DNA from: Spirochaetota bacterium
GTDB taxonomy: Bacteria; Spirochaetota; JAGLSM01; JAKPMW01
Direction of reading: 5' to 3'
Length of the DNA: 32,554 nucleotides
Assembly (NCBI GenBank): GCA_031283155.1
Contig: JAITCI010000048.1
Span: 1 to 32,554 of the forward strand
Part shown: piece by piece, positions 26,425 through 32,554 of the stretch
Layout of the letters: the number at the start of each line of letters is the position of its first letter
Numbering within the stretch: position 1 is the stretch's first letter
Notes under the pieces: generated by a model
Databases searched by the model: none
Told to the model about the DNA's origin: nothing
Seen by the model: only the letters and a program-made list of their open reading frames with translations
Program-made: the position numbers and the translations under genes

Positions 26425-26514
26425 AACCAGAGCGCGTGGTATGTATGCCTTAGCGGGACGCGATTCAATATGTATATGCGCTGCGGTTATTCTGTCAGCC
26501 CCGCGCTGATCGCG
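26425..26514 (+). pseudogene. Possible C-terminal remnant of a DUF1566/FISUMP-like protein
   Basis: One frame reads NQSAWYVCLSGTRFN, then MYMRCGYSVSPALIA. This resembles the end of DUF1566 / Fibrobacter-paralogous domains, which read roughly AWYVYF...GYSVRPAL. Such C-termini are among the targets diversified by retroelements. No start or upstream domain is present, and a nested palindrome begins inside the fragment (26498). The match is short and is judged from memory of the family. Confidence 0.35.
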
Positions 26515-26535
26515 ACATCGTGTCGCGCGCGGGGC
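26498..26535. repeat. Nested palindrome, GCCCCGCG outer stem
   Basis: Outer arms GCCCCGCG/CGCGGGGC enclose an inner hairpin, GCGACA-TCG-TGTCGC. The same outer stem with different inner stems occurs at 26801-26834, 31870-31901 and 32349-32386. Confidence 0.8.
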
Positions 26536-26768
26536 GCTCCGCATCCAGCTCCGCGAGCGGCGGAACTTCGTCAGCTCAGTGAAGCCGCGCGCATACCCCC
26601 GCATGAGATACCCGTTCCCAGAAAAAAATATATAACTGCACAGCGCCAAGTTCCCGCCTACACAGCGCACTATCCAAACTCCACCACATTTGTGTCTTTT
26701 TTATTTTCATATCATAGGCTGCGCGCCTGCTCATTGCTTTCAATTCGCTCGTTGTACACTCAAACTGC

Positions 26769-26888
26769 CTCCCGAAGTTCTCGAAACATGGATGTGCAGA
26801 CCCCGCGCCGCCATGGATGGCGAAAAGCGCGGGGCAGGATGCGAGTCCCCCGCCGTAGGCGGTGCGAGCATCTGTGAAGCTTCGGGAG
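26769..26888. repeat. Compound element with CTCCCGAAG inverted ends
   Basis: The ends CTCCCGAAGTTC and GAAGCTTCGGGAG are inverted. Inside are a nested palindrome (26801-26834: CCCCGCG outer stem, inner CGCCA-TGGA-TGGCG) and an ACCGCC-TAC-GGCGG hairpin. An element with the same ends and the same GCC-TAC-GGC hairpin but a different middle lies at 31532-31656. Confidence 0.75.
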
Positions 26889-26927
26889 AAAGCGTGATCC
26901 ATACTACCGCGCACACACAGCATCGAC

Positions 26928-28379
26928 TTAGGGCGCAGCCTTGGTCCAGTCCAGGGGATTCACGCGCCTGCCGTTCACAACCATTTCCCAGTGCAGATGC
27001 GGACCGGTGGAGAGGCCGGTGTTCCCTATCGAAGCGACCACATCTCCGGTTTGTACAATATCGTCCGCAGCCACAAAAATCTCGGCGAGATGGAAAAAAC
27101 AGGTATACACCCCAAGCCCGTGATCGATCACAATATTATTCCCGCGATCAGGGGTATGCCCCGCAAACACAATTTTTCCGGCGTTGGGGGCATGGACCCC
27201 CGTGCCGACGGTATTGGCGATATCGATGCCGCGGTGCGTGGAGGAATGACCGCCATAGTAGTAGCGGTAATGCCCAAAGCCGCTTGTTACCACTCCCGAT
27301 ACCGGAATGATAAAATTACCCTGCCAATATTTATCGGGACTGACGGTGGAGAAAATGCGCGTATAGACAGGCTCAAAACTTCGCGTGACGGCGCTCTGCT
27401 GCATAACCTGCTGCGATTTCCAGTAAAAACTTATCTGGCGGTTTTGCTGCTCAAATTTGGTTTGATACTCGCGCTTAAATACGGGATCCTTCATTTTTTC
27501 TTCGAGTTCCGCGCGGAAGCGTTTTTGAAAAACCAGGGACGCTTCGTCGTTCGCCGATCCGGGGTACGTGAGCTTGCTTCCCGTTAAAACGGAATAGCGC
27601 CATGCCTCGGCGGGAATATAGGCGCGCATCTTGATCCAGTTTCCATGCCGATCCCGCGCCTCGGAATTGAAATGCAGATTATCGGTATTTTCGTAGATAT
27701 CGATTCCGGTGACAGCCATATAGCGGTAGGATTCGACGGGTTCGGAATTGGAACTGATGAGCGTAAAGGATGGTTGCAAACGATCCAGCTTGAAATTGCT
27801 GAAATCGAGCAGACGGTTGGAATCTACCATGATTGAAAAGCTCCTGCCCTTGGGGACGGTCTGCGAGGAGAAAGAGGTGGCTATACTGAACGGATTTTTC
27901 GCGAAATACATACCGTTCTTTTCTTCGAGGTAGAGCTGCTTTGCGTTTTCGAGAAATTCCGCGCGCTCCTCATCGTAACGCAAGCTGACCCAGGTTTCCA
28001 GCAGAGCCTTTGCGAGCGGGACAAAAGCGCACTTTCCCTGCAAAACGGTAACATTCTGTATTTCCGGTCCATTAACCACGATCAGGCTTCCGGGATACAC
28101 ATCGAGAACCCCGTGGTTTTCCATGATGATCTGCGCGCGATCATCAGCCCCGGTTTGCACCGCAAAACGCTCCGGAAGAACGCAAAAGAGCGCCATTTTT
28201 GTCCAGCCGGTATTCGTGAGGATGGACGCTGTATACGCGGGAAGGGTTTTATGTACGGCCAGATATTCCGGCTTACCCTCAAAATACATGACGCTTTTAT
28301 CGCTCAGAATTATGGACAGCTCTTCGCACGCCAAAAAAAGCATAGGGACAAAACACAGAAGAAATTTAAAAATTCGCAT
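26928..28379 (-). CDS. M23 peptidoglycan endopeptidase lipoprotein
   Basis: The 483 residues start MRIFKFLLCFVPMLFLAC, a lipoprotein signal with cysteine 18 as the acylation site. The middle 330 residues are of unknown fold and contain helices rich in Lys and Gln just before the catalytic part. The C-terminal LytM/M23 domain carries the zinc ligands in HRGID (H382, D386) and in GPHLHWE (H463, with H461 catalytic). All expected residues are present, so an active endopeptidase cutting peptide cross-links is likely. The start at 28379 is chosen for the signal sequence; the ribosome site is weak (GGGTGGG further upstream) and the longer frame to 28475 would bury the lipobox. It follows the lipoprotein gene by about 100 bp. 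Confidence 0.9.
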   Translation of the reverse strand: MRIFKFLLCFVPMLFLACEELSIILSDKSVMYFEGKPEYLAVHKTLPAYTASILTNTGWTKMALFCVLPERFAVQTGADDRAQIIMENHGVLDVYPGSLIVVNGPEIQNVTVLQGKCAFVPLAKALLETWVSLRYDEERAEFLENAKQLYLEEKNGMYFAKNPFSIATSFSSQTVPKGRSFSIMVDSNRLLDFSNFKLDRLQPSFTLISSNSEPVESYRYMAVTGIDIYENTDNLHFNSEARDRHGNWIKMRAYIPAEAWRYSVLTGSKLTYPGSANDEASLVFQKRFRAELEEKMKDPVFKREYQTKFEQQNRQISFYWKSQQVMQQSAVTRSFEPVYTRIFSTVSPDKYWQGNFIIPVSGVVTSGFGHYRYYYGGHSSTHRGIDIANTVGTGVHAPNAGKIVFAGHTPDRGNNIVIDHGLGVYTCFFHLAEIFVAADDIVQTGDVVASIGNTGLSTGPHLHWEMVVNGRRVNPLDWTKAAP

Positions 28380-28483
28380 ACCCGGATTGCCCACCCCAAA
28401 CCAAATATGGCTCTCAATGCCCTGAATTTTCTGTCCTGCGTACCCAAACAGGGCACTTTGCGCAAAAACTTCCAATCTATAAA

Positions 28484-28981
28484 CTACATGAGTACCGAGC
28501 GGGATTCCAGTAAAATCACCTCAAGGTACTGCGTAAGCATATCGCGCTGCAAGGGATAGCCTGCGGGGTCAAAACCCTCGTCGTCGGGCGCAAAAACAAG
28601 GGAAAAGACCGAAAAAATCATTTTCTCCCTTTTATCTATCGTATCCAAACGCCGGAAAGATGAGACTATACCCGCCCTGTTTTTCTCGTACAATTCCTGA
28701 AATTGCGCGGGCTTTTTGGCGCGCATCCTGAGAATCGCGTCCAGCCCCTTCGCCAGCGAAACGCGCCGCGTCTCGAGAAAATTGACCATATCGCGGTTGA
28801 TCTTTTGCTGCCTGGGATGCCTGCCGAGATCCGCGTACAGCATAAAAAAGGTATCAAAGCCCTCAAGGGTCTCGGTGAATACGCGCTCCGGATCGCTGCA
28901 GGCCGCGTATATGGCAAGCGTACACAATATGCCCGCCAGCTTTGATAAAAAGCAGAGCGGGCGCGATCCGGTCATGTTCAT
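28484..28981 (-). CDS. Small lipoprotein, unknown function
   Basis: The 165 residues begin MNMTGSRPLCFLSKLAGILCTLAIYAAC, a lipoprotein signal with lipobox IYAAC near residue 28. The mature part is helical and charged (ETLEGFDTFFMLYADLG, RRVSLAKGLDAILRMRAKK) with no known motif. The ATG overlaps the stop of the zinc-ribbon gene (ATGA, 28978-28981), so translation is coupled; a second ATG at 28975 is also possible. The neighbouring M23 lipoprotein suggests an envelope role, which is inference only. Confidence 0.75.
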   Translation of the reverse strand: MNMTGSRPLCFLSKLAGILCTLAIYAACSDPERVFTETLEGFDTFFMLYADLGRHPRQQKINRDMVNFLETRRVSLAKGLDAILRMRAKKPAQFQELYEKNRAGIVSSFRRLDTIDKREKMIFSVFSLVFAPDDEGFDPAGYPLQRDMLTQYLEVILLESRSVLM

Positions 28982-29709
28982 CCCATCAAACCCATTGCCA
29001 GCGTCCCGGCCAATATCAGAAACACGCCCGCGAGCGAAGGAGCAATGGCGAGAAAAACCGCCTTCCCCCACGTCAGCCGAAAACGCGTACCCAGGGCTAT
29101 TGTTGTAAAAACAACTGCCAAAATGCTGGATATCAATCCGCCTATCTCCGGCAAAACAAGCGCGAGCTGCGAAACGCGGGTAAACGCGATCAACAGAAGC
29201 ACCAGCGAAAATTTGCGTCCGGGAACAGAAAGCGCTTTCATGGCGAGCCAGATAAGGCCGGAAAGGCAATATATCTCAATGACGGATATCAGGGGTGCGC
29301 AGATAACCTCGGCAGCCATGATATATTTGAAAGTCGTTTCCGATAATTCGGCGGAATTTTCCAAATGACCAAATTTTTCGAGAATAAGGGCCACGAAGGA
29401 GCGGATTTCCTCGCCGGACAGGAAAAGAGTCCATAGGGTCGCGACAAGGGTTGCGAAAAATCCAATCGCCGCCGCAAAGAGCAATGCGCCGCCGTGCCGC
29501 GCCTCCCCGCCCACGCGCGCAAAAAAAACGCTTGGCTGCCGGAATAGCGTAAACACAGTTTCCAGCAGGGCGGAGATAAAACCCAGGCTGCGCCGCTGTT
29601 CCCAGGGTACCCCGCCGCCCAGGTTCGGCAGCGCGACGCCGCACCCCTCGCAAAAGATGCGTTCCTCATCATTTATGGTTTGGCAAAAGGCGCAGGGTTC
29701 GCGATTCAT
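28978..29709 (-). CDS. Zinc-ribbon membrane protein, Yip1-like
   Basis: The 243 residues start with a zinc ribbon, CAFCQTINDEERIFCEGCG, whose four cysteines are spaced as CxxC...CxxC. A soluble linker and about five hydrophobic helices follow, in an arrangement like Yip1-domain inner-membrane proteins (LFRQPSVFFARV, then helices from about residue 75). The ribbon should face the cytoplasm. Function is unknown; such proteins are often linked to membrane traffic or envelope upkeep. The start overlaps the stop of the RidA-like gene by 4 bp and the end overlaps the lipoprotein start, so the three form one translational unit. Confidence 0.8.
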   Translation of the reverse strand: MNREPCAFCQTINDEERIFCEGCGVALPNLGGGVPWEQRRSLGFISALLETVFTLFRQPSVFFARVGGEARHGGALLFAAAIGFFATLVATLWTLFLSGEEIRSFVALILEKFGHLENSAELSETTFKYIMAAEVICAPLISVIEIYCLSGLIWLAMKALSVPGRKFSLVLLLIAFTRVSQLALVLPEIGGLISSILAVVFTTIALGTRFRLTWGKAVFLAIAPSLAGVFLILAGTLAMGLMG

Positions 29710-30173
29710 GGCGCAACCGCCGCCAGAGCTTCGATCTCCACCGGCGCGCCCAGAGGCAGCGCCGCCACCCCTATCGCCGCGCGGCTGTGCCGGCCTGCGT
29801 CCCGGAATACTTTAATGAAGAGTTCGGACGCGCCGTTCACGACCTTAGGAATATCCGTGAAGCCGTCGGCAACGGCCACAAAGCCGCCCACGCGCACGAT
29901 TTGCCGCACCCTGTCCAGATCGCCCAGCGCCTCTTCAAGACACGCGAGGATATGGCGCGCGCAGAGTTCCGCAGCCGCATAGCCTTCCTCAAAGCGCACC
30001 TCGCAGCCGAGCTTCCCGGCGTACAACAGGCTGCCATCCTCGCGCAGGGGGAGCTTCCCCGAAACGAAAGCGAGGCCGTCCGCTATGCACACATCGATAT
30101 ATGCGCCCAGCGCGGGGCGCACTGCGGGAAGCTCGATCCCCAGCTCCGATAAACGTTTCCTGATTTCTCCCAT
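29706..30173 (-). CDS. RidA/YjgF-family protein
   Basis: The 155 residues belong to the RidA superfamily, whose best-known members hydrolyse reactive enamines or imines made by PLP enzymes. The arginine that binds substrate carboxylate is present in SRAAIGVAALPLGAPVEIEALA near the C-terminus. The central part, GLAFVSGKLPLREDG and VRVGGFVAVADGF, also fits. It is slightly longer than classical RidA (about 130 residues) because of an N-terminal helix, like the larger YjgF-like subgroup, so the substrate is uncertain. ATG 30173 has AGGGGA seven bases upstream. It is the first gene of a minus-strand unit and is divergent from 30224. Confidence 0.88.
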   Translation of the reverse strand: MGEIRKRLSELGIELPAVRPALGAYIDVCIADGLAFVSGKLPLREDGSLLYAGKLGCEVRFEEGYAAAELCARHILACLEEALGDLDRVRQIVRVGGFVAVADGFTDIPKVVNGASELFIKVFRDAGRHSRAAIGVAALPLGAPVEIEALAAVAP

Positions 30174-30223
30174 GATGTTTCCCCTGTTCCGTAGCTTTAC
30201 TAAAGATAGCATCGGAGAGCGGT

Positions 30224-30655
30224 ATGCAAACGAATACTCCCGCAGCCCAGACGATCCGCGAGAGGCTCCTGAAAAAACAGGAATTCGCGGGATGCGCCTT
30301 CTCGCCTGAACCCCGTCTCCACAGCTACAAGCTGCGGCGGCATCTGGAATTCGCGGCTTTGCTGCTCTCCCCCTTAAACGCGCCGGTACTCATTATAACA
30401 AACGATAGCAAGACATACCGCGTACTCTTTAAGGATTATCCCAGCCTGCGCTATATCGTGGGACCGGACGCAGGTGAAACCATGCACGTTCGCACGCGCA
30501 AAACGATCATCCCCCTGGAACTCTTCCTCGAAGAAAATATACGCAGGGAGAGCGGCAAGCAAAAACCCGTCAACCGCTCTGAACTCTGGATGCTCTTTGC
30601 CGCGCTCATCGGCGCGTTTATTATCGTGATGATCGTGTATTTGTTTTTGTCTTAG
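30224..30655 (+). CDS. Tail-anchored protein, unknown function
   Basis: The 143 residues form a soluble N-terminal part with a small alpha/beta character (APVLIITNDSKTYRVLF, YIVGPDAGETMHV) and one C-terminal transmembrane helix, ELWMLFAALIGAFIIVMIVYLFLS, so the bulk should be cytoplasmic. No family is recognised. GGAGAG lies four bases upstream of ATG 30224. The TAG stop at 30653-30655 is the first codon of a palindromic repeat, so the original C-terminus may have been different. It is divergent from the RidA-like gene, with 50 bp between. Confidence 0.7.
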   Translation: MQTNTPAAQTIRERLLKKQEFAGCAFSPEPRLHSYKLRRHLEFAALLLSPLNAPVLIITNDSKTYRVLFKDYPSLRYIVGPDAGETMHVRTRKTIIPLELFLEENIRRESGKQKPVNRSELWMLFAALIGAFIIVMIVYLFLS

Positions 30656-30716
30656 AACAGGATGTTCTACCCCTCGCTGCGACATGGATGTCGCAAGTTA
30701 GCGAGGGGTAGAACAG
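30653..30716. repeat. Palindromic element between two convergent genes
   Basis: TAGAACAG occurs at both ends (30653-30660 and 30709-30716). Inside are a hairpin TAGAACA-GGA-TGTTCTA (30653-30669) and a two-tier cruciform: CCCCTCGCT/AGCGAGGGG outer arms with TGCGACAT-GG-ATGTCGCA inside. This is the cleanest copy of the family. It fills the gap between the stops of 30224 (plus) and trmH (minus) and may serve as a bidirectional terminator. Confidence 0.9.
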
Positions 30717-30717
30717 A

Positions 30718-31407
30718 TTAATCTTCATCCCGTCCATCGGCGAGGCCAATGGCAATATGTTTTTGCATACGCTTCTTGTGTACGATAACGCCCACCCGCG
30801 TGTTGGAAAAAAGCCAACTGCGCAATATTTTTTTTCGCGCGCGGTCGGAGAGCCGCCAGCGGTCGTCGCCCAGGGCGCGGATGCGCTCCAGATGGGTATA
30901 CATGATCAGCGCCGCCGCGACGGAAAGATTCAGGCTCTCCACAAATCCGCGCATCGGAATGCGCACCAATAGATCGCAGGCCGCCTCTGTTTGGGCGTCG
31001 AGCCCATCGCGCTCGCTTCCAAAAACAAAGGCGATGGGCGTATCCGCCGGAAGAGCGTCGAGGGTCACGGCCTCATCCCGCAGGCTGGTTCCGGCTATCC
31101 GGTAGCCCTCCGCGCGCAATGCGCGAAAACAGTGATCGGCGTTCCGCCACTTCCGCACCCGCACCCAGGTATGCGCCCCCATCGCGATCTCGGGATGCAG
31201 CCCGAAACTTGTGCCGTTTTCGATGAAATGCGCCTCCGCCACGCCAAAGGCGTCGCAGCTTCGGATAACCGCGCTCGCGTTATGCGCCTTTTGCACGTCC
31301 ACAAATACGGGCGTTACCCAAAGCGTACGCTCCGCGAGCGCCGCGCGCATACGCCCAAGGCGCCGCTCCGAGATAAAACGCTCCGCAAGCCGCTCAAAAT
31401 AGGTCAT
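30718..31407 (-). CDS. trmH: tRNA 2'-O-methyltransferase, SpoU family (TrmH-like)
   Basis: The 229 residues carry the three SpoU/TrmH motifs: NASAVIRSCDAFG (motif 1, with the arginine that activates the ribose), FGSERDGL (motif 2) and IPMRGFVESLNLSVAAAL (motif 3), which form the knotted AdoMet site. The N-terminal FERLAERFISERRLGRMRAAL and the DVQKAHN segment match TrmH, which methylates guanosine 18 of tRNA, rather than RlmB. A basic C-terminal tail (KKRMQKH) probably contacts tRNA. ATG 31407 is used because AGGAAAG lies about eight bases upstream; the longer frame to 31665 runs through repeats. It ends 1 bp from the palindromic element. Confidence 0.9.
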   Translation of the reverse strand: MTYFERLAERFISERRLGRMRAALAERTLWVTPVFVDVQKAHNASAVIRSCDAFGVAEAHFIENGTSFGLHPEIAMGAHTWVRVRKWRNADHCFRALRAEGYRIAGTSLRDEAVTLDALPADTPIAFVFGSERDGLDAQTEAACDLLVRIPMRGFVESLNLSVAAALIMYTHLERIRALGDDRWRLSDRARKKILRSWLFSNTRVGVIVHKKRMQKHIAIGLADGRDED

Positions 31408-31531
31408 CACACTTTCCTGTGTAGATCTGCGCATGAAATATAAGCGCGGAGCCCCGCCCTCCGTGCAGCCAATTTGGCTTCCCCCGCCTCCAAGTACCAC
31501 TAATCCGCGCTGGCGTTGCTTGCGGCGCTTT

Positions 31532-31656
31532 CTCCCGAAGCTTCGCATCTGTTCACACCGCCTACGGCGGGGGGTATGCCCTTCGGGCATTGCTGGAAGG
31601 ATGGATTTTATCGTCGCTTTCGCGACGAACAGCATCACAGATGCGAACTTCGGGAG
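31532..31656. repeat. Compound element with CTCCCGAAGCTTCGCATCTG ends
   Basis: Inverted ends of about 20 bp (one gap) enclose three hairpins: ACCGCC-TAC-GGCGG, ATGCCC-TTC-GGGCAT and CGTCGC-TTTC-GCGACG. The last two form a 62-bp block (31575-31636) that matches the A2M-operon insertion at 17288-17349 at 57 of 62 positions. The ends match 26769-26888. Confidence 0.8.
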
Positions 31657-31847
31657 GCAACACAATGAACGACTCGGGAATTTTGAGCAGGGAGCGCCTT
31701 ATGTATACGCGCCGAGATGCGCCGCGCATATTTCTGTCGCAGATGTACTCAAAAAATAAAAAAAGACCGCAAACGTGGAATCTGCGCGTCCATGTGTTGA
31801 AAAATAACGCAAGCGCGGATGTTATAAAAAAAAGCGCTTTCCGGCGT

Positions 31848-31901
31848 TCATTGGCACGGATGCCAATGACCCGCGCCGACAGGATGTCGGAAAAGCGCGG
31901 G
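31848..31901. repeat. Two adjacent hairpins with GGA-type loops
   Basis: TCATTGGCA-CGGA-TGCCAATGA (31848-31869) has perfect 9-bp arms. It is followed by outer arms CCCGCG/CGCGGG (31870-31901) around CCGACA-GGA-TGTCGG. Both belong to the palindrome family with variable stems and conserved loops. Confidence 0.85.
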
Positions 31902-31936
31902 GCTTTGGCAAAAATGTGCTCTGGCGCACAGTGCCA

Positions 31937-32000
31937 TGTACCAGCCCTCGCAAGAGCGGCCATCCGTGGCCGCGCTCGGGACAGTACATCGTGTACCAGC
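31937..32000. repeat. BIME-like unit with TGTACCAGC direct ends
   Basis: TGTACCAGC occurs at both ends (31937-31945 and 31992-32000), 55 bp apart. Between them is GCGGCCA-TCCG-TGGCCGC, flanked by CCCTCGCAAGAGCG-type and CGCTCGGGACAG-type linkers, and a second hairpin, GTACA-TCG-TGTAC. Confidence 0.85.
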
Positions 32001-32021
32001 AGGAAAGCGCCACTCAGATGG

Positions 32022-32053
32022 CAAAAAAAAACCCGCTTTTTGCCCGGGAGCGG
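32022..32053 (-). terminator. Possible rho-independent terminator
   Basis: On the minus strand, CCGCT...AGCGG is followed by nine or so T residues. The stem is only five pairs with a long loop, so it is weak. It would end transcripts from the retroelement-like fragments to the right. Confidence 0.4.
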
Positions 32054-32149
32054 TTTGTTCTGCGACTTTCTGGCATTACAAAGCTCCCGCGCTTCACGGC
32101 GTCCTCGCCTTCACGGGTTATTTGCTTTGTATTTTTCGCTCTTTGCCAC

Positions 32150-32210
32150 AGCCCTCGCTTACTTGCGACATCGTGTCGCAGCTCGGGACGCGACGTCCTG
32201 TCGCAGGGCT
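32150..32210. repeat. Palindromic unit next to the VR/TR-like fragment
   Basis: It contains TGCGACA-TCG-TGTCGCA and GCGAC-GTCCT-GTCGC hairpins, joined by a GCTCGGGAC linker, between AGCCCTCGCT and CAGGGCT. It has the same organisation as 15342-15427 and lies directly after the stop of the fragment at 32210. Confidence 0.8.
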
Positions 32211-32340
32211 CAGGGGGACACGCGCACCACACGAAAGCCGATATTGTTGTTCCTGTTGTTCGGGTTGTTGTTGTCGTTCCGTTAGGCTGAGCGCAGGTTC
32301 TGCGCATTATTGTTCCAACTGCCGCCGCGCGAAAACAAGG
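32210..32340 (-). pseudogene. FGE-sulfatase/CLec-like C-terminal segment with stop: possible retroelement template repeat
   Basis: One minus-strand frame reads RGGSWNNNAQNLRSA, then TAA (32282-32284), then RNDNNNPNNRNNNIGFRVV and RVSP before TGA. This is the C-terminal signature of formylglycine-enzyme-like (C-lectin fold) proteins, where the consensus has Y or V at the stop position. Nearly all variable positions are AAC or AAT codons, as in template repeats of diversity-generating retroelements, which are not translated and may carry stops. Alternatives are a decayed variable gene end. No upstream domain is visible; a nested palindrome lies at 32349-32386. Confidence 0.55.
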
Positions 32341-32348
32341 ACGTTTTC

Positions 32349-32386
32349 GCCCCGCGCCGCCACGGATGGCGATTTTGGCGCGGGGC
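32349..32386. repeat. Nested palindrome, 10-bp outer stem
   Basis: Outer arms GCCCCGCGCC/GGCGCGGGGC are perfect and enclose CGCCA-CGGA-TGGCG. It belongs to the same group as 26498-26535, 26801-26834 and 31870-31901. Confidence 0.85.
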
Positions 32387-32425
32387 TGCGCGGTTAGACC
32401 CCGTTCCCGCTCCCTTGCAAATATT

Positions 32426-32509
32426 CTAATTTTGCGGCATCCGAAAAGCAAGCCGGATATTGCCGGAATCGATTATCCGCTTAAACAGTTGGCTCTGTCT
32501 TTTCATCAT
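32426..32509 (-). pseudogene. Possible N-terminal fragment of a retroelement reverse transcriptase
   Basis: The 27-codon frame starts MMKRQSQLFKRIIDSGN and continues IRLAFRMPQN before a TAG. Its start resembles the N-terminus of reverse transcriptases of diversity-generating retroelements (MxKRxxxLxxxIxxxxNLxxAxRxAxxGK). An AAGGA lies upstream. It is cut off where the family continues into RKAxxGK. The match is short and from memory, so the call depends largely on the neighbouring template-like segment. Confidence 0.35.
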
Positions 32510-32554
32510 CTTGCAGCGCTTCCTTATTGTTTGCGCATAGATTCAAAAACGCCT
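32481..32554 (-). CDS. Tail of an unknown ORF at the right edge
   Basis: A minus-strand frame is open from the right edge to a TAA at 32481-32483 and ends ANNKEALQDDEKTEPTV. It overlaps the start of the reverse-transcriptase-like fragment by 29 bases. It could be the end of an upstream gene of the same cassette or chance. Nothing identifies a family. Confidence 0.2.
   Translation of the reverse strand, partial: AFLNLCANNKEALQDDEKTEPTV

Larger units (their letters stand above)
26278..26927. other. Gene-poor stretch with repeats and a decayed fragment
   Basis: These 650 bases hold no intact gene I can support. They contain a fragment resembling the C-terminal end of a DUF1566/FISUMP protein (26425-26514), a nested palindrome (26498-26535) and a compound inverted-repeat element (26769-26888). 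Downstream of 26277 I see no clear terminator for the coiled-coil gene. Confidence 0.6.
31408..32209. other. Gene-free stretch dominated by repeats
   Basis: I see no supported gene in these 800 bases. They contain a compound element (31532-31656), nested palindromes (31848-31901), a BIME-like unit (31937-32000), a possible terminator (32022-32053) and another palindromic unit (32150-32210). Confidence 0.6.

Noticed and set aside
31408-31665. N-terminal extension of trmH
   Set aside because: It reads through a compound repeat, and the ATG at 31407 has its own ribosome site.
31590-32285. Plus-strand frame of 231 codons through the repeat-rich end
   Set aside because: It crosses several palindromic repeats and shows no protein-like pattern.

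Overview
The window looks like chromosomal DNA of a free-living or gut-type spirochaete, probably a relative of the Treponema species of termite guts. This is inferred from the mix of genes, not from a marker gene: a PD-(D/E)XK nuclease-like protein of a type common in those genomes, a 7TM/SpoIIE regulator, a chemoreceptor, several lipoproteins and a long-form phosphofructokinase. Most of the window is GC-rich. The restriction-modification pair at about 2.1-4.1 kb is visibly richer in A/T.

Layout. 1-1964: a cation/proton antiporter that runs off the left edge. 2089-4130: a restriction-modification pair. 4131-4668: a small ORF, a gene remnant and a repeat. 4669-6688: purH with a small membrane protein just upstream. 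6788-8098: a divergent pyrimidine-nucleoside phosphorylase. 8317-9476: a nuclease-like gene between 43-bp inverted repeats. 9640-13690: a lipoprotein, an outer-membrane protein and a 7TM-PAS-SpoIIE-TPR signalling protein. 13845-22130: a four-gene envelope operon (alpha-2-macroglobulin, DUF2135, DUF1175, SpoIID) resembling the E. coli yfaS/yfaP/yfaT/yfaQ set. 22405-24096: a chemoreceptor. 24411-26277: phosphofructokinase and a secreted coiled-coil protein. 26928-30173: a minus-strand run of RidA-like, zinc-ribbon membrane protein, lipoprotein and M23 lipoprotein. 30224-31407: a tail-anchored protein and trmH. 31408-32554: repeats and decayed fragments, possibly of a diversity-generating retroelement.

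The most unusual feature is a set of dispersed palindromic repeats. Short hairpins keep a GGA-type (or TCC-type) loop while their stems change sequence but stay self-complementary. They form units of about 56 bp, often in tandem and sometimes nested. One compound copy lies in frame inside purH and adds about 62 residues to the enzyme. Another insertion, 216 bp flanked by a perfect 14-bp direct repeat, splits the junction between the alpha-2-macroglobulin and DUF2135 genes. In three genes the TAG stop codon is the first codon of such an element.

The genes suggest an envelope-focused region. The A2M operon, SpoIID and M23 proteins act in the periplasm or on peptidoglycan. The SpoIIE protein and chemoreceptor sense signals. 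purH, the nucleoside phosphorylase, phosphofructokinase and trmH are housekeeping metabolism and RNA modification. No rRNA, tRNA or true CRISPR array was seen.
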